This document shows positions 1 to 7,546 of a stretch of 19,343 bases of DNA, piece after piece. The notes beneath the pieces were generated by a model, which saw nothing but the letters and a program-made list of their open reading frames with translations, was not told where the DNA came from and ran no database searches. This DNA comes from Woeseia sp. Lineage in GTDB: Bacteria; Pseudomonadota; Gammaproteobacteria; Steroidobacterales; Woeseiaceae. Within the stretch, counting starts at the first letter, position 1. The number at the start of each line of letters is the position of its first letter. A program made the translations under genes and the position numbers. The stretch covers positions 1 through 19,343 of the forward strand of contig JABIUH010000162.1 in assembly GCA_018701055.1 (NCBI GenBank). The letters run 5' to 3'.

Positions 1-546
1 GTCGCCGGCAACAAAAACAACGGGAACGTTAAAATGACCCGCCATTAACGCGTTGTAGCCCGTTTCAGGCATCGATAAACCATTGATGGACACATCCGTG
101 ACGTTTCCGGACGACGTGTGGTCCAAAACTCCGTTTGGCGTTCCTGCCCTGGCGTGATAGCCGATGTAAATTGCCGCATCGAAGCTCGCATCCAAGCCCT
201 CCATCATGTACATGGGGCCTTCGGACCAGTCGCGCAGTAGCTTCGAATTTCTATTCAACATTTCCGGCAGAAGATTCAATGCCGATCCATGTGAATCGCG
301 AACGATAATCTCTGTCGCACCGGCGGCCAACGCACCTTCGATTGCAGCGTTAGCTTCGCGGGTCATGGTCTTCCGGAAGTAATCATAGTCCTTGCCACTT
401 CGCGTCGCGTCGGCAACATTGACGACACCCGTAATGCCCTCCATATCGACCGATATGAATACTTTCAAGCCGTCACTAGACTGACCGTGTGCAGTGCCGA
501 TGAGCGTGATTGCGAAGATCATTCCTCGTAACGATATTGTCCACAT
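1..546 (-). CDS. Exported M55-family D-aminopeptidase (DppA-like), 3' end cut by window edge
   Basis: The frame is open from an ATG at 546 to the window edge (182 codons) and has a strong SD (GGAGG) 6 nt upstream. The N-terminus is hydrophobic and ends in TAHGQ, so it looks like a signal peptide of about 21 residues. Residues 29-37 read VFISVDMEG, the hallmark start of the M55 peptidase family (Bacillus DppA, a zinc D-aminopeptidase). D34, E36, H86 (in DSHG), H131 (in GYHAR) and E161 fall at the spacing of the DppA metal ligands as I recall them (D8, E10, H60, H104, E133), shifted by the leader. It probably hydrolyses short D-amino-acid-containing peptides in the periplasm. It lies 110 bp downstream of an exported dehydrogenase on the same strand. 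The C-terminal third is outside the window, so intactness cannot be judged. Confidence 0.85.
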   Translation of the reverse strand, partial: MWTISLRGMIFAITLIGTAHGQSSDGLKVFISVDMEGITGVVNVADATRSGKDYDYFRKTMTREANAAIEGALAAGATEIIVRDSHGSALNLLPEMLNRNSKLLRDWSEGPMYMMEGLDASFDAAIYIGYHARAGTPNGVLDHTSSGNVTDVSINGLSMPETGYNALMAGHFNVPVVFVAGD

Positions 547-656
547 ATTTCCTCCAAGTCGTGTGTGCGGCGTACTTCTGTGAGTTGCTGTTATATCGCC
601 GGTTAGTGTCGTTGTGATTTGAGCGGCGGCGTCTTGTCCGTTCAGCTTCTTGCTTA

Positions 657-1889
657 TCAGTAGCCCTTTTTCATGTCGATAACATTCAGTAGTTTGTCGC
701 CCGCGATGTAGCGCCGCAGATTCTCTCTGTAGAGCAGCCACACGGTATCTTCATGCTTGTCCGAATAGTCAGATACGTGCGGCGTGATAATGACCCGCGG
801 TAATGTCCATAGTGGGTGTCCTGGCGGGAGCGGTTCAGGTTCGAGTGCCTCGAGCGCTGCCCCTGCAATTTTGTGCTGTCTAAGAGCATCTACCAAATCA
901 TCATTCACCACGTGGCCACCTCGTCCCATGTTTATGAAATAGGCAGAGGGTTTCATAATTTCAAAAAACTCGGCGTTGAAAATTTTGTACGTCTCTTCCG
1001 TCAGAGGAAGCTGTGCAAGCACAACGTCAGCCTGCGCAGCTAAGTCATTGAGTTCGTGCGCGAGGCCAACATAATCAACGAAATCTGGACCGTCGCGACT
1101 GCTGTTGCGTGTCGCGATGACTCGCATGCCGAGTGCATTCGCCCGTCTAGCGATTTCTATGCCAATTGTACCAAGGCCAGCGATTAGTAAAGTGCGGCCA
1201 TCCAGTTCCCAGTCGATGTGCGGGTCTTTAACTCTGTCGGTAAACGATCGGCCCCAGATTCCTTGGTCTTGTCGACGTATGTGAATATCCACGCCCTGAA
1301 TCAGGGCAAGCATCAATGACAGCGCATGCTCAGAAATGGCGATTGAGTTAACGCCGCGCTGGCTCGTCAGTACGGTGCCTCTTTCCTGCATCAATTCATG
1401 TGTCCGGATTGATTCATCCCCGCTACTGTAAAAGCAACGCTCGACGCCGCTGCTGCTTGATTGTGTCCAGTGGGTTTCCGGGCCGAATGCAAATATGAAC
1501 TCCGGGCTACAGCCAATTCCGAGCACAGCTTGGGCATCTTGTAATGCGCCGCTTTCGATCGCTTCGTTAGCCGTCTTAAAAGCCACGAATTCGATACCGG
1601 GTGCGACTTTGGAAATCCAGTCGAGGCGTGCGTCTGTGGTTCCGAGCGAGCCCGGCCCGTAGATGTCACGAACAACGATTTTTTTAATCGGAGCCCACTC
1701 GGGCAGGTCGCGCATTGCGACAGGTCCCTCGCGCATATTGTAGTGATCGATCAGCCGTCGTTCTGCCGCATCTAACTCCGCTTCTGTTGGAGCGTTCGAT
1801 TGTGCCAGCGCAACCGATCCGGCGAACAGGATCAGCGCTGTTGCGAGAGCCGTGGCTAGCAATGGATGCACAAATAGTGTTCGAGACAT
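657..1889 (-). CDS. D-2-hydroxyacid dehydrogenase family protein with N-terminal signal peptide
   Basis: This gene encodes 410 aa. I start it at the ATG at 1889, which has a GAGGA SD about 8 nt upstream and makes a clean signal peptide (hydrophobic core about 9-27, cleavage near VALA/Q at 29). The frame extends 25 codons further upstream, but that segment looks non-coding. The Rossmann motif GLGTIG is at 238-243. The family catalytic triad is visible: R323 in MGRGG, E350 in the LEPEPLP segment, and H371 in TPH. The residues after the second Rossmann strand (ATRNSS, 259-264) suggest NADP rather than NAD. The protein is longer than usual family members (about 310-340 aa) because of the leader and an insert near 140-170. 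Such enzymes normally work in the cytoplasm; a Sec-type leader without a twin arginine is odd. The substrate is unknown. It may be co-transcribed with the downstream peptidase gene. Confidence 0.85.
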   Translation of the reverse strand: MSRTLFVHPLLATALATALILFAGSVALAQSNAPTEAELDAAERRLIDHYNMREGPVAMRDLPEWAPIKKIVVRDIYGPGSLGTTDARLDWISKVAPGIEFVAFKTANEAIESGALQDAQAVLGIGCSPEFIFAFGPETHWTQSSSSGVERCFYSSGDESIRTHELMQERGTVLTSQRGVNSIAISEHALSLMLALIQGVDIHIRRQDQGIWGRSFTDRVKDPHIDWELDGRTLLIAGLGTIGIEIARRANALGMRVIATRNSSRDGPDFVDYVGLAHELNDLAAQADVVLAQLPLTEETYKIFNAEFFEIMKPSAYFINMGRGGHVVNDDLVDALRQHKIAGAALEALEPEPLPPGHPLWTLPRVIITPHVSDYSDKHEDTVWLLYRENLRRYIAGDKLLNVIDMKKGY

Positions 1890-2418
1890 GGGTCGGATCC
1901 TCGTTATGTCGTCGGCTCTGAGTGGTCCGCTGAACCGCGGGTTCAATACTATCAGCACGATCATGAAATTGACTCAGTGTTTTTTTGGAGACTCGCACTT
2001 CAGTGGAGAAAGCGGCATTTATCGAGGCCAGTACGTACGGAATTTTGCTGCCGCTTCCCGAATTCGAAACACAATTGCAGCATTAGTTTTGACGTCGTGA
2101 CGGGCTGGGGCCTGATTGAGGGCGTTGGGTGCCATGTTCCGAAGGATTGCCCAGGAGAGTCGCCGAGATGAGGGCACTTCTTAACAGCTTTAAAAGGATC
2201 TCTTGAATTTCGCTAGCGCGACCATTTTCCGCTTCCTCCGATAATAATATCAAGGCCTCCGGGTCGTGAGCGCATCATTGCGATTTGATGGTGTCCGCGA
2301 TGTTGGGCACCGAAGTGAAGGTCGTGATCCAATGACACTCGTTTTACTGTTACATATTATTGTTCAGCGCGGTATTCTCCGCACCGACCTTCTTTAGCAG
2401 TCTCCCAAAGGACCAAAA
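1890..2418. other. 529-bp intergenic gap between divergent genes
   Basis: This gap separates the minus-strand dehydrogenase from the plus-strand aldehyde dehydrogenase. No convincing gene is seen in any frame; the short open frames lack good starts and recognisable products. It holds the candidate promoter at 2332-2360. Its length is unusual for this otherwise compact window, so it may contain control elements or remnants of a lost gene. Confidence 0.5.
2332..2360 (+). promoter_or_regulatory. Candidate sigma70-type promoter for the aldehyde dehydrogenase gene
   Basis: A -35-like ATGACA (2332-2337) is separated by exactly 17 bp from a -10-like TATTAT (2355-2360), each matching 5 of 6 consensus bases. 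Transcription would begin near 2367 and leave a leader of about 50 nt before the ATG at 2419. The call rests on pattern only. Confidence 0.45.
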
Positions 2419-3924
2419 ATGCTCAATGGAAAACACCTAATTGCCGGCGAATGGGTTGGCAGTGACGAAACTTTTGGCAACGCCCCGATTGATGGCCCGG
2501 TGGATCAATTTGCTGTTGGCACATCCGAGCACGTCGATGCGGCGGCTCGTGGCGCAGAGCAAGCGTTCCTTACGTATGGTTACTCAAGCAGAGCAGACCG
2601 CGCCACGTTTCTTCGCCAGATAGCGACTGAAATTGAGGCGCGCGGTGATGAGATTACCGCAATAGGCATTCGTGAAACGGGACTGCCGGAGATGCGACTG
2701 AATGGCGAGCGCGGCCGAGCAGCTGGCCAGTTTCGCCTTTTCGCCGACTACCTGGAAGCCGGCGACTATCTTGATCGACGGCACGATAAAGCGTTGCCGG
2801 ATCGAGAGCCGCTGCCACGACCTGACCTCCGCTTGATGCAACGACCGATTGGGCCCGTTGCCGTTTTCGGCGCCTCGAATTTTCCACTCGCTTTTTCGGC
2901 AGCGGGTGGCGACACAGCCGCAGCGCTCGCGGCCGGATGCCCGGTCGTTGTCAGAGGTCACACAGCGCATCCTGGAATCTCCGATCTGATCGCTCAGGCT
3001 TTTCATGCTGCAATCGAGGAGTGTGGCATCCATCCCGGTGTTTTTTCCCAAATACAAGGCGGTGACTATGCCGTCGGGCAGGCACTAGTTAATCATCCTT
3101 TGATCCGGGCAGTGGGCTTTACCGGTAGTCTCGCCGGCGGGCGAGCGCTGTACGATATCTGTGCGGCGCGCGACGAACCTATCCCATTTTATGGTGAACT
3201 CGGCTCCGTTAACCCAATGTTTTTGCTTCCAGAAGCACTCAGTGCCCGCGGCGATTCGATCGCAGCTGGTTGGGCCGGGTCGCTGACGATGGGTGCTGGC
3301 CAGTTCTGTACCAACCCAGGAATTGCGGTGATGATTGGCGGTGCCGAAGCTGAGGCCTTTGCGGCAACGGCGACTGGTGCGTTAAGTGATGTCAACACGC
3401 AGGCTATGCTGACTGAAGGGATCGCGTCCGCATTCAGTGACGGCAAGGAGCGTATCAAGTCCAGTTCGGGTGTACGCGAATTGCTCAGCACGTCGTGCGA
3501 TAGTCGACACGCAGCACCGTATCTATACCAGACGACGGGCAAAGAATGGTTGGCAAATTCAGCTTTGGGCGAAGAGGTATTTGGGCCGCTTGGCATGATT
3601 GTCGTCGTTGATGACGCAGGCGAAATGATCACTGTCGCGAACGCATTGCAGGGTCAACTCACCTGCACACTGCATCTTGATGACGCCGATACCGAACTGG
3701 CCCGCGGTCTGATGCCCGTACTGGAGCGAAAAGCGGGCCGAATTTTGGCGAACGGTTTTCCAACGGGCGTGGAAGTGTGCGATTCAATGGTTCACGGCGG
3801 GCCGTATCCTGCATCGACAAACTTCGGTGCCACATCGGTTGGCACAATGTCAATCCGTCGATTTCTGCGTCCGGTTTCCTACCAGAATATCCCCGCGGCT
3901 ATTCTCCCCGCCGACCTACTATAA
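2419..3924 (+). CDS. Alpha-ketoglutarate semialdehyde (2,5-dioxovalerate) dehydrogenase, NADP-type ALDH
   Basis: This gene encodes 501 aa, within the usual ALDH length, and the ATG has an AAAGGA SD. The reaction expected for this subfamily is 2,5-dioxopentanoate plus NADP to 2-oxoglutarate, a late step in pentose, glucarate or hydroxyproline catabolism. Visible active-site elements are N154 in FGASNFP, the general base E260 in FYGELGSVNP, and the nucleophile C297 in GQFCTNPG. The wording around these (YGELGS.NP, GQFCTNPG) is typical of the KGSADH group rather than generic betaine-aldehyde or succinate-semialdehyde enzymes. The cofactor-binding Lys usually found in the VVVK segment is Arg here (R179). 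No sugar-acid dehydratase or aldolase partner lies nearby, and the gene appears to be monocistronic. Another short keto-semialdehyde as the true substrate cannot be excluded. Confidence 0.85.
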   Translation: MLNGKHLIAGEWVGSDETFGNAPIDGPVDQFAVGTSEHVDAAARGAEQAFLTYGYSSRADRATFLRQIATEIEARGDEITAIGIRETGLPEMRLNGERGRAAGQFRLFADYLEAGDYLDRRHDKALPDREPLPRPDLRLMQRPIGPVAVFGASNFPLAFSAAGGDTAAALAAGCPVVVRGHTAHPGISDLIAQAFHAAIEECGIHPGVFSQIQGGDYAVGQALVNHPLIRAVGFTGSLAGGRALYDICAARDEPIPFYGELGSVNPMFLLPEALSARGDSIAAGWAGSLTMGAGQFCTNPGIAVMIGGAEAEAFAATATGALSDVNTQAMLTEGIASAFSDGKERIKSSSGVRELLSTSCDSRHAAPYLYQTTGKEWLANSALGEEVFGPLGMIVVVDDAGEMITVANALQGQLTCTLHLDDADTELARGLMPVLERKAGRILANGFPTGVEVCDSMVHGGPYPASTNFGATSVGTMSIRRFLRPVSYQNIPAAILPADLL

Positions 3925-3956
3925 AAGGACGCTGTAAACAAAAGTAGCGGTCATGA

Positions 3957-3997
3957 CTTTTGGCAGTGACGGCAATAGTAGACTCATTCGCCAAAAG
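3957..3997. other. Inverted repeat between convergent genes, possible weak terminator
   Basis: CTTTTGGC (3957-3964) is exactly complementary to GCCAAAAG (3990-3997) across a 25-nt loop. It sits in the 110-bp gap between the convergent aldehyde dehydrogenase and cupin genes, where a bidirectional terminator would be expected. The long loop and lack of a T tract make this a weak call. Confidence 0.25.
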
Positions 3998-4034
3998 CCT
4001 TCCGAGCAGGGGATGTCGGACATTTCTGCAATAG

Positions 4035-4796
4035 TTACTTGAGCGTGACCCACACCAGATCGATGGTGGTGTCGCCCGTGTTACCTGATTCATGTCCAAC
4101 GCTATAATCGATAGCGTCCATCCAGCCGACTGAGCCAGTTTCTGAGAATGGGGAAGGTGGTGCTTGCACGCCACCGCTGCGCCCCGACCAGATGCCGCCC
4201 TTAATGTGAATGTATACCTGGTTGCCGGGATGCGCATGTATGCCCTCCCACTGCCCGGGTTCGATCTGTACGCGTTGTACGATGACCCGGTCGTTTTCCA
4301 GTAGTAACTCCAGTGGGGCATCGGGATAGGTCAATGGGACGTGGCGCGCGTTGGGCGCAATCGGCGCATCATCTTTAAGGGTCACCCAAATCAAATCGAT
4401 TGGATTGTCGCCAGTATTACCGGATTCGTGTTCTTCGCTGATTGGGATTTCTTCCATCCAGCCAACTGCTCCATCCTCACTTTCTGATCCCGAGTAAGTG
4501 GGTTTTCCGCCGGCCCGGCCAGACCACTCCCCACCATTGACGTGCACATACACCTGGTTACCCGGATGGGCGTGTAAACCCTCCCATTCACCTGGGGCAA
4601 CGATGAATCGCTGCACGACCACGTGTTCGTTCTCCAGCAGCACCTCACCGCCTGGATTTTCAAGGTTCGGGTACGTCAACAGGAATGGTATGTCGGCCTC
4701 AGCGACCGGTTCTGACGCAGCTCTGTCTGGCGCAGTGCTGGCGCAGCCCATGAGCAAAACAAGAAAAACCATGATTGGACCATGTCGGTATCGCAT
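4035..4796 (-). CDS. Outer-membrane-type lipoprotein with two tandem cupin domains
   Basis: This gene encodes 253 aa. I chose the ATG at 4796 (GGGAG SD 7 nt away) over an in-frame TTG at 4817 because the SD lies between them. The N-terminus is a lipoprotein signal: a basic start, a hydrophobic stretch, then LLMGC with lipidated Cys18. The +2 residue is Ala, which favours the outer membrane. Two copies of one cupin unit follow, each with LTYP..., a GEW/GQWEG(L/I)HAHPGNQVY segment, a GW(M) strand, EHESGNTGD or HESGNTGD, then LIWVTLK or LVWVTLK. The paired His of HAH and the later EHE/HES are where cupins hold a metal, and both copies keep them. The fold resembles small cupins such as the BauB type. 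The ligand is unknown; a periplasmic sensor, binding protein or enzyme are all possible. Confidence 0.8.
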   Translation of the reverse strand: MRYRHGPIMVFLVLLMGCASTAPDRAASEPVAEADIPFLLTYPNLENPGGEVLLENEHVVVQRFIVAPGEWEGLHAHPGNQVYVHVNGGEWSGRAGGKPTYSGSESEDGAVGWMEEIPISEEHESGNTGDNPIDLIWVTLKDDAPIAPNARHVPLTYPDAPLELLLENDRVIVQRVQIEPGQWEGIHAHPGNQVYIHIKGGIWSGRSGGVQAPPSPFSETGSVGWMDAIDYSVGHESGNTGDTTIDLVWVTLK

Positions 4797-4835
4797 TTTT
4801 TTCTCCCGCAACGCCAAATTTCGACCTCAGGATAG

Positions 4836-4857
4836 TTCAATTCGGGCTTTAATTGAA
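4836..4857. promoter_or_regulatory. Operator-like dyad upstream of the cupin lipoprotein gene
   Basis: TTCAATT (4836-4842) and AATTGAA (4851-4857) form a perfect 7-bp inverted repeat with an 8-bp spacer. It is centred about 50 bp upstream of the lipoprotein start codon, the usual place for a repressor site. No regulator gene is adjacent. Confidence 0.3.
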
Positions 4858-5129
4858 GCCTGCCTGAGCGAGCTGAACATCAGAATCGTCGAAGGATCTT
4901 GGGGAGCCGCAAAATCGGGCTACAATATCGATATAACATTCATAACTCCGACACCGGGTGTCCAGAACGAATCCAGCTAATCGGGGCTGGAAAATCGATG
5001 TCAATGGCAATTCTCGAACCGAGCGGGATTCGTATAGAGCTGTACGTTTATTGAACAAACCTAACGGAGGGGCCGAGAACCGCTTACCGGTTAAATATGG
5101 GTACCTGCGGCAGCGGTAGATTGATTGTT

Positions 5130-5138
5130 TGATACAAT
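5130..5138 (+). promoter_or_regulatory. Candidate extended -10 promoter for the small secreted-protein genes
   Basis: TGATACAAT is an extended -10 (TGn plus TACAAT, 5 of 6 bases). No good -35 is visible, which extended -10 promoters tolerate. A start near 5145 gives a leader of about 24 nt that ends in the AGGAGGAGG ribosome site. Confidence 0.4.
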
Positions 5139-5168
5139 TGCCGTTGAGGCCAGCCAGGAGGAGGCGAG

Positions 5169-5690
5169 ATGAAATCAAAGACTAAACAGCCCACTCTAGA
5201 TCAAATAGTAAGAGCCACTATAATGCTGTTTGTTATGCAATTCGGAGCGTTGTCTGCGAGCAAAGCGCAAGAGAGTGCTGCAGGAACGGTTCAGGATGAA
5301 GTCGCAGCTGTTGAGGAGATACCGATTCGCCAGCTTCGTAGAGAGTTGGATACTGCCGAAAAAGATTTCTTTTCGATATTTAACAAGATTAACAGCGACA
5401 ATAGTTTCGACACTAAATGCAAGCGCGTCGCCTCGTTGGGATCTCGCAAGAAGGAGCAGGTGTGCACGCCAAAATTTATTCGGCTGCACGAGGCATCGTT
5501 GACGTCCAGTTCATCCGTCGTCGATCGATGGGATTTACCATCTCCTTCGGGTTCAAGGATGGGAATGAAAAAGACTCAAATGCGGGAAGAAATAAATAGG
5601 CTCCTGACTGACAATGAGAGCTTCATGCAAGTGTTCCAAAGCTATGCGAGTGCAAAGCGCGCATACGAAACCGGGATGCAGAATCAGTAG
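5169..5690 (+). CDS. Small secreted protein of unknown function with a conserved-looking Cys pair
   Basis: This gene encodes 173 aa, and a near-perfect SD (AGGAGGAGG) precedes the ATG. The N-terminus has a charged start, a hydrophobic run (about 13-30) and a likely cleavage after SASKA (about 33), so it should be exported. The mature part begins acidic. A helical stretch follows (IRQLRREL.TAEKDFFSIFNKIN, about 53-75). After it come FDTKC (C84) and GSRKKEQVCTPKF (C99), the only two cysteines, which could form a disulfide in the periplasm. The C-terminal third (about 133-170) looks helical and amphipathic. I do not recognise a named family. It is followed 15 nt later by another exported protein gene, so the two are probably one operon. 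Confidence 0.75.
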   Translation: MKSKTKQPTLDQIVRATIMLFVMQFGALSASKAQESAAGTVQDEVAAVEEIPIRQLRRELDTAEKDFFSIFNKINSDNSFDTKCKRVASLGSRKKEQVCTPKFIRLHEASLTSSSSVVDRWDLPSPSGSRMGMKKTQMREEINRLLTDNESFMQVFQSYASAKRAYETGMQNQ

Positions 5691-5705
5691 TAAGGAGTGC
5701 TCGCG

Positions 5706-6236
5706 ATGCAGATAAAACCACTAACCCGGACTTTTCTCCCCCCGATCGCGGTGCTTGCAGCGATAGCTTTTTCACCTATATCGAACGCGGAAGAGTATCC
5801 GCTAGAAGACGACGTGTCATCGATTGATGGGATTATAAACGCCTATTATTCCGTCGTTTCAGGGCCCGCAGGATATGAATATCAGGCTGATCGTGATCGA
5901 TCCCTGCATGCGCCGCACGCCATGATCACGCGCGTCACCGATGACGGAGAGCTAAGGCGACATACCGTTGCGATTGAGCAAGAGTCGTTGACCGAACCGT
6001 ACCCGGATGGATTTTATGAAGAAGAAATCAATCGGGTCGTGCACGAGTACCGAGATCTGGCGCATGTTTGGAGTACGTTTGAGTTGCGTCGCACACCGGA
6101 CGGACCCGCATTTACACGTGGCATCAGTGACATCGCGCTTTATTTCTACAACGACCGTTGGTGGATTTCTTCCTGGTCAACGCAATATGAAAACGACATT
6201 GCATTGCCCGATAAATACCTTCCAGATTCTGAGTGA
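5706..6236 (+). CDS. Exported NTF2/SnoaL-like protein
   Basis: This gene encodes 176 aa. I use the ATG at 5706, with AAGGAG 8 nt upstream; an in-frame GTG at 5697 overlaps that SD and is unlikely. Residues 1-28 form a signal peptide ending SNA/EE. The rest fits the small cone-shaped NTF2-like fold: an N-terminal helix (about 36-52, ending INAYYSVVSG), the charged hydrophobic strands of the middle, and late strands VWSTFELRRT and ISDIALYFYNDRWWISSWSTQYEN. The strand carrying the paired Trp is typical of the family. These proteins are ligand-binding or enzymatic, and nothing here indicates which. It is the second gene of a likely two-gene unit and faces pobA convergently across a 55-bp gap without a clear terminator. 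Confidence 0.75.
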   Translation: MQIKPLTRTFLPPIAVLAAIAFSPISNAEEYPLEDDVSSIDGIINAYYSVVSGPAGYEYQADRDRSLHAPHAMITRVTDDGELRRHTVAIEQESLTEPYPDGFYEEEINRVVHEYRDLAHVWSTFELRRTPDGPAFTRGISDIALYFYNDRWWISSWSTQYENDIALPDKYLPDSE

Positions 6237-6291
6237 CCCCTGACTTAGACTGAATTAGCGACGCTCAGCGCCAACAATATTTCACCGTTGC

Positions 6292-7464
6292 TCACTCAAA
6301 CGGTAACCCGACGTACTGCTCGCACAGGTTCCGCATCGCATTCTCTGACGTTGCTAAATGGTCAAGTGCGTTCTCTTGCATGCGCAAGTCAAACTCATCT
6401 TGGTCGGGAAAGCGATGGAGTAAAGACGTTAAATACCACGATAATCTTTCAGCGCCCCATACGCGACGCAGTGCAATGTTCGAGTAATCGTTGAGGCCTG
6501 AGGTATCACCTTTATTGTAATGGGCTGTGAGGCCACGCGATAAATAGTAAACGTCCGATACCGCGAGGTTCAGGCCTTTCGCGCCAGTCGGAGGAACAAT
6601 GTGGGCTGAGTCACCTGCTAGAAATAAATTGCCATAGCGCATCGGTTCGGCGACAAAGCTCCGCAACGGTGCAATCGATTTTTCGATTGATGGCCCGGTT
6701 ACGATTTTGTCTGCTATGTGTTCTGGAAAACGAGCCTTAAGTTCCTTCCAATATCGATCGTCCGGCCAGTCTTCCAGGTTCTCATCCAGTGCGCATTGAA
6801 TGTAGTAGCGACTCAAGGTCGGGTTTCGTTGCGACGCGAGTGCGAATCCGCGTGGATGGTTCGCATAGATAATATCTTCCAATGGCGGCGTTTCACTCAT
6901 AATGCCGAGCCAGCCAAACGGATAAACTTTTTCAAAGGTACGCAACGCGTCGTTTGGTATCGATTGTCGGCTGATACCATGAAAGCCATCGCAACCTGCA
7001 ATGAAGTCGCAATCGATGCGCGACGTTTCGCCATTCTTATCGAAGGTGACGTAAGGCCGAGCGCTCGCTATGTCATGTAAGGCGACGTTCTTGGCTTCAT
7101 CGATGACGATTCCGCCCTTCGCTTCTCGCGCAGCATACAAATCTTCCGTAATTGCGGTTTGGCCATAGGCCATCATGGGCTTGCCTGTGTACTTCTTTGT
7201 GTCGATGGTCAGATAGCGCTCTCCAGCCCACGCAATTCCGGTTCCATCGTGAAGGTGGCCTTCGCGGTCCATGCGATCACCGACACCGGCCTGCCGTAAT
7301 ACTTCAACTGTCCCCCATTCAAGGACGCCCGCACGAATTCGTGCCAGAACATATTCTTTGGATTGACGTTCAAGGACGACGCTGTCTATTCCAGCTTGAT
7401 CGAGGATCTGTGATAGCAAGAGTCCGGCAGGACCGCCACCGATGATTGCGACGGGTGTCTTCAC
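6292..7464 (-). CDS. pobA: 4-hydroxybenzoate 3-monooxygenase (PobA)
   Basis: This flavoprotein (390 aa) uses NADPH and O2 to convert 4-hydroxybenzoate to protocatechuate in the cytoplasm, feeding the ring-cleavage genes next door. The start is GTG at 7464; it aligns with the usual PobA N-terminus although the SD is poor. FAD-binding GGGPAG is at 9-14, the DG motif is in CDGFHGISR, and the GD motif is in FLAGDSAHIVPPTGAKGLNLA. R33, Q34, Y38, R42 and R44 match the NADPH/FAD-contacting helix of Pseudomonas PHBH at identical numbering. Substrate-pocket elements IYANHPRG (Tyr201 equivalent), SRYYIQ (Ser212/Arg214) and QYVGLP (Tyr385 equivalent) are all kept. It lies 82 bp downstream of ligJ on the same strand, so it is probably co-transcribed and induced with the pathway. 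Confidence 0.96.
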   Translation of the reverse strand: MKTPVAIIGGGPAGLLLSQILDQAGIDSVVLERQSKEYVLARIRAGVLEWGTVEVLRQAGVGDRMDREGHLHDGTGIAWAGERYLTIDTKKYTGKPMMAYGQTAITEDLYAAREAKGGIVIDEAKNVALHDIASARPYVTFDKNGETSRIDCDFIAGCDGFHGISRQSIPNDALRTFEKVYPFGWLGIMSETPPLEDIIYANHPRGFALASQRNPTLSRYYIQCALDENLEDWPDDRYWKELKARFPEHIADKIVTGPSIEKSIAPLRSFVAEPMRYGNLFLAGDSAHIVPPTGAKGLNLAVSDVYYLSRGLTAHYNKGDTSGLNDYSNIALRRVWGAERLSWYLTSLLHRFPDQDEFDLRMQENALDHLATSENAMRNLCEQYVGLPFE

Positions 7465-7546
7465 GTCTGCTTCACGGTCTGCAAGTTTACGCCGAGGTGT
7501 TGGGCTAAAATGTAGGGCTCATATTGCACGCGCATGTTGTGTTCCG

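Larger units (their letters stand above)
4797..5168. other. 372-bp divergent intergenic region
   Basis: This region separates the cupin lipoprotein gene from the small secreted protein gene. No credible gene is seen. It contains a 7-bp dyad at 4836-4857, a perfect 10-bp palindrome ATATCGATAT at 4925-4934, and an extended -10 at 5130-5138. Confidence 0.5.

Noticed and set aside
2100..2340. Open minus-strand stretches in the 529-bp gap with protein-like composition, including a short frame after a GGAGG-like site.
   Set aside because: The frame after the SD-like site stops after 11 codons. The longer frame (about 60 codons) has no ATG or SD and resembles nothing I recognise. A decayed gene is possible but not supported.
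4849..5178. A 109-codon minus-strand frame covering the divergent intergenic region.
   Set aside because: It overlaps the start and strong SD of the small secreted protein, its composition is not protein-like, and no SD precedes it.
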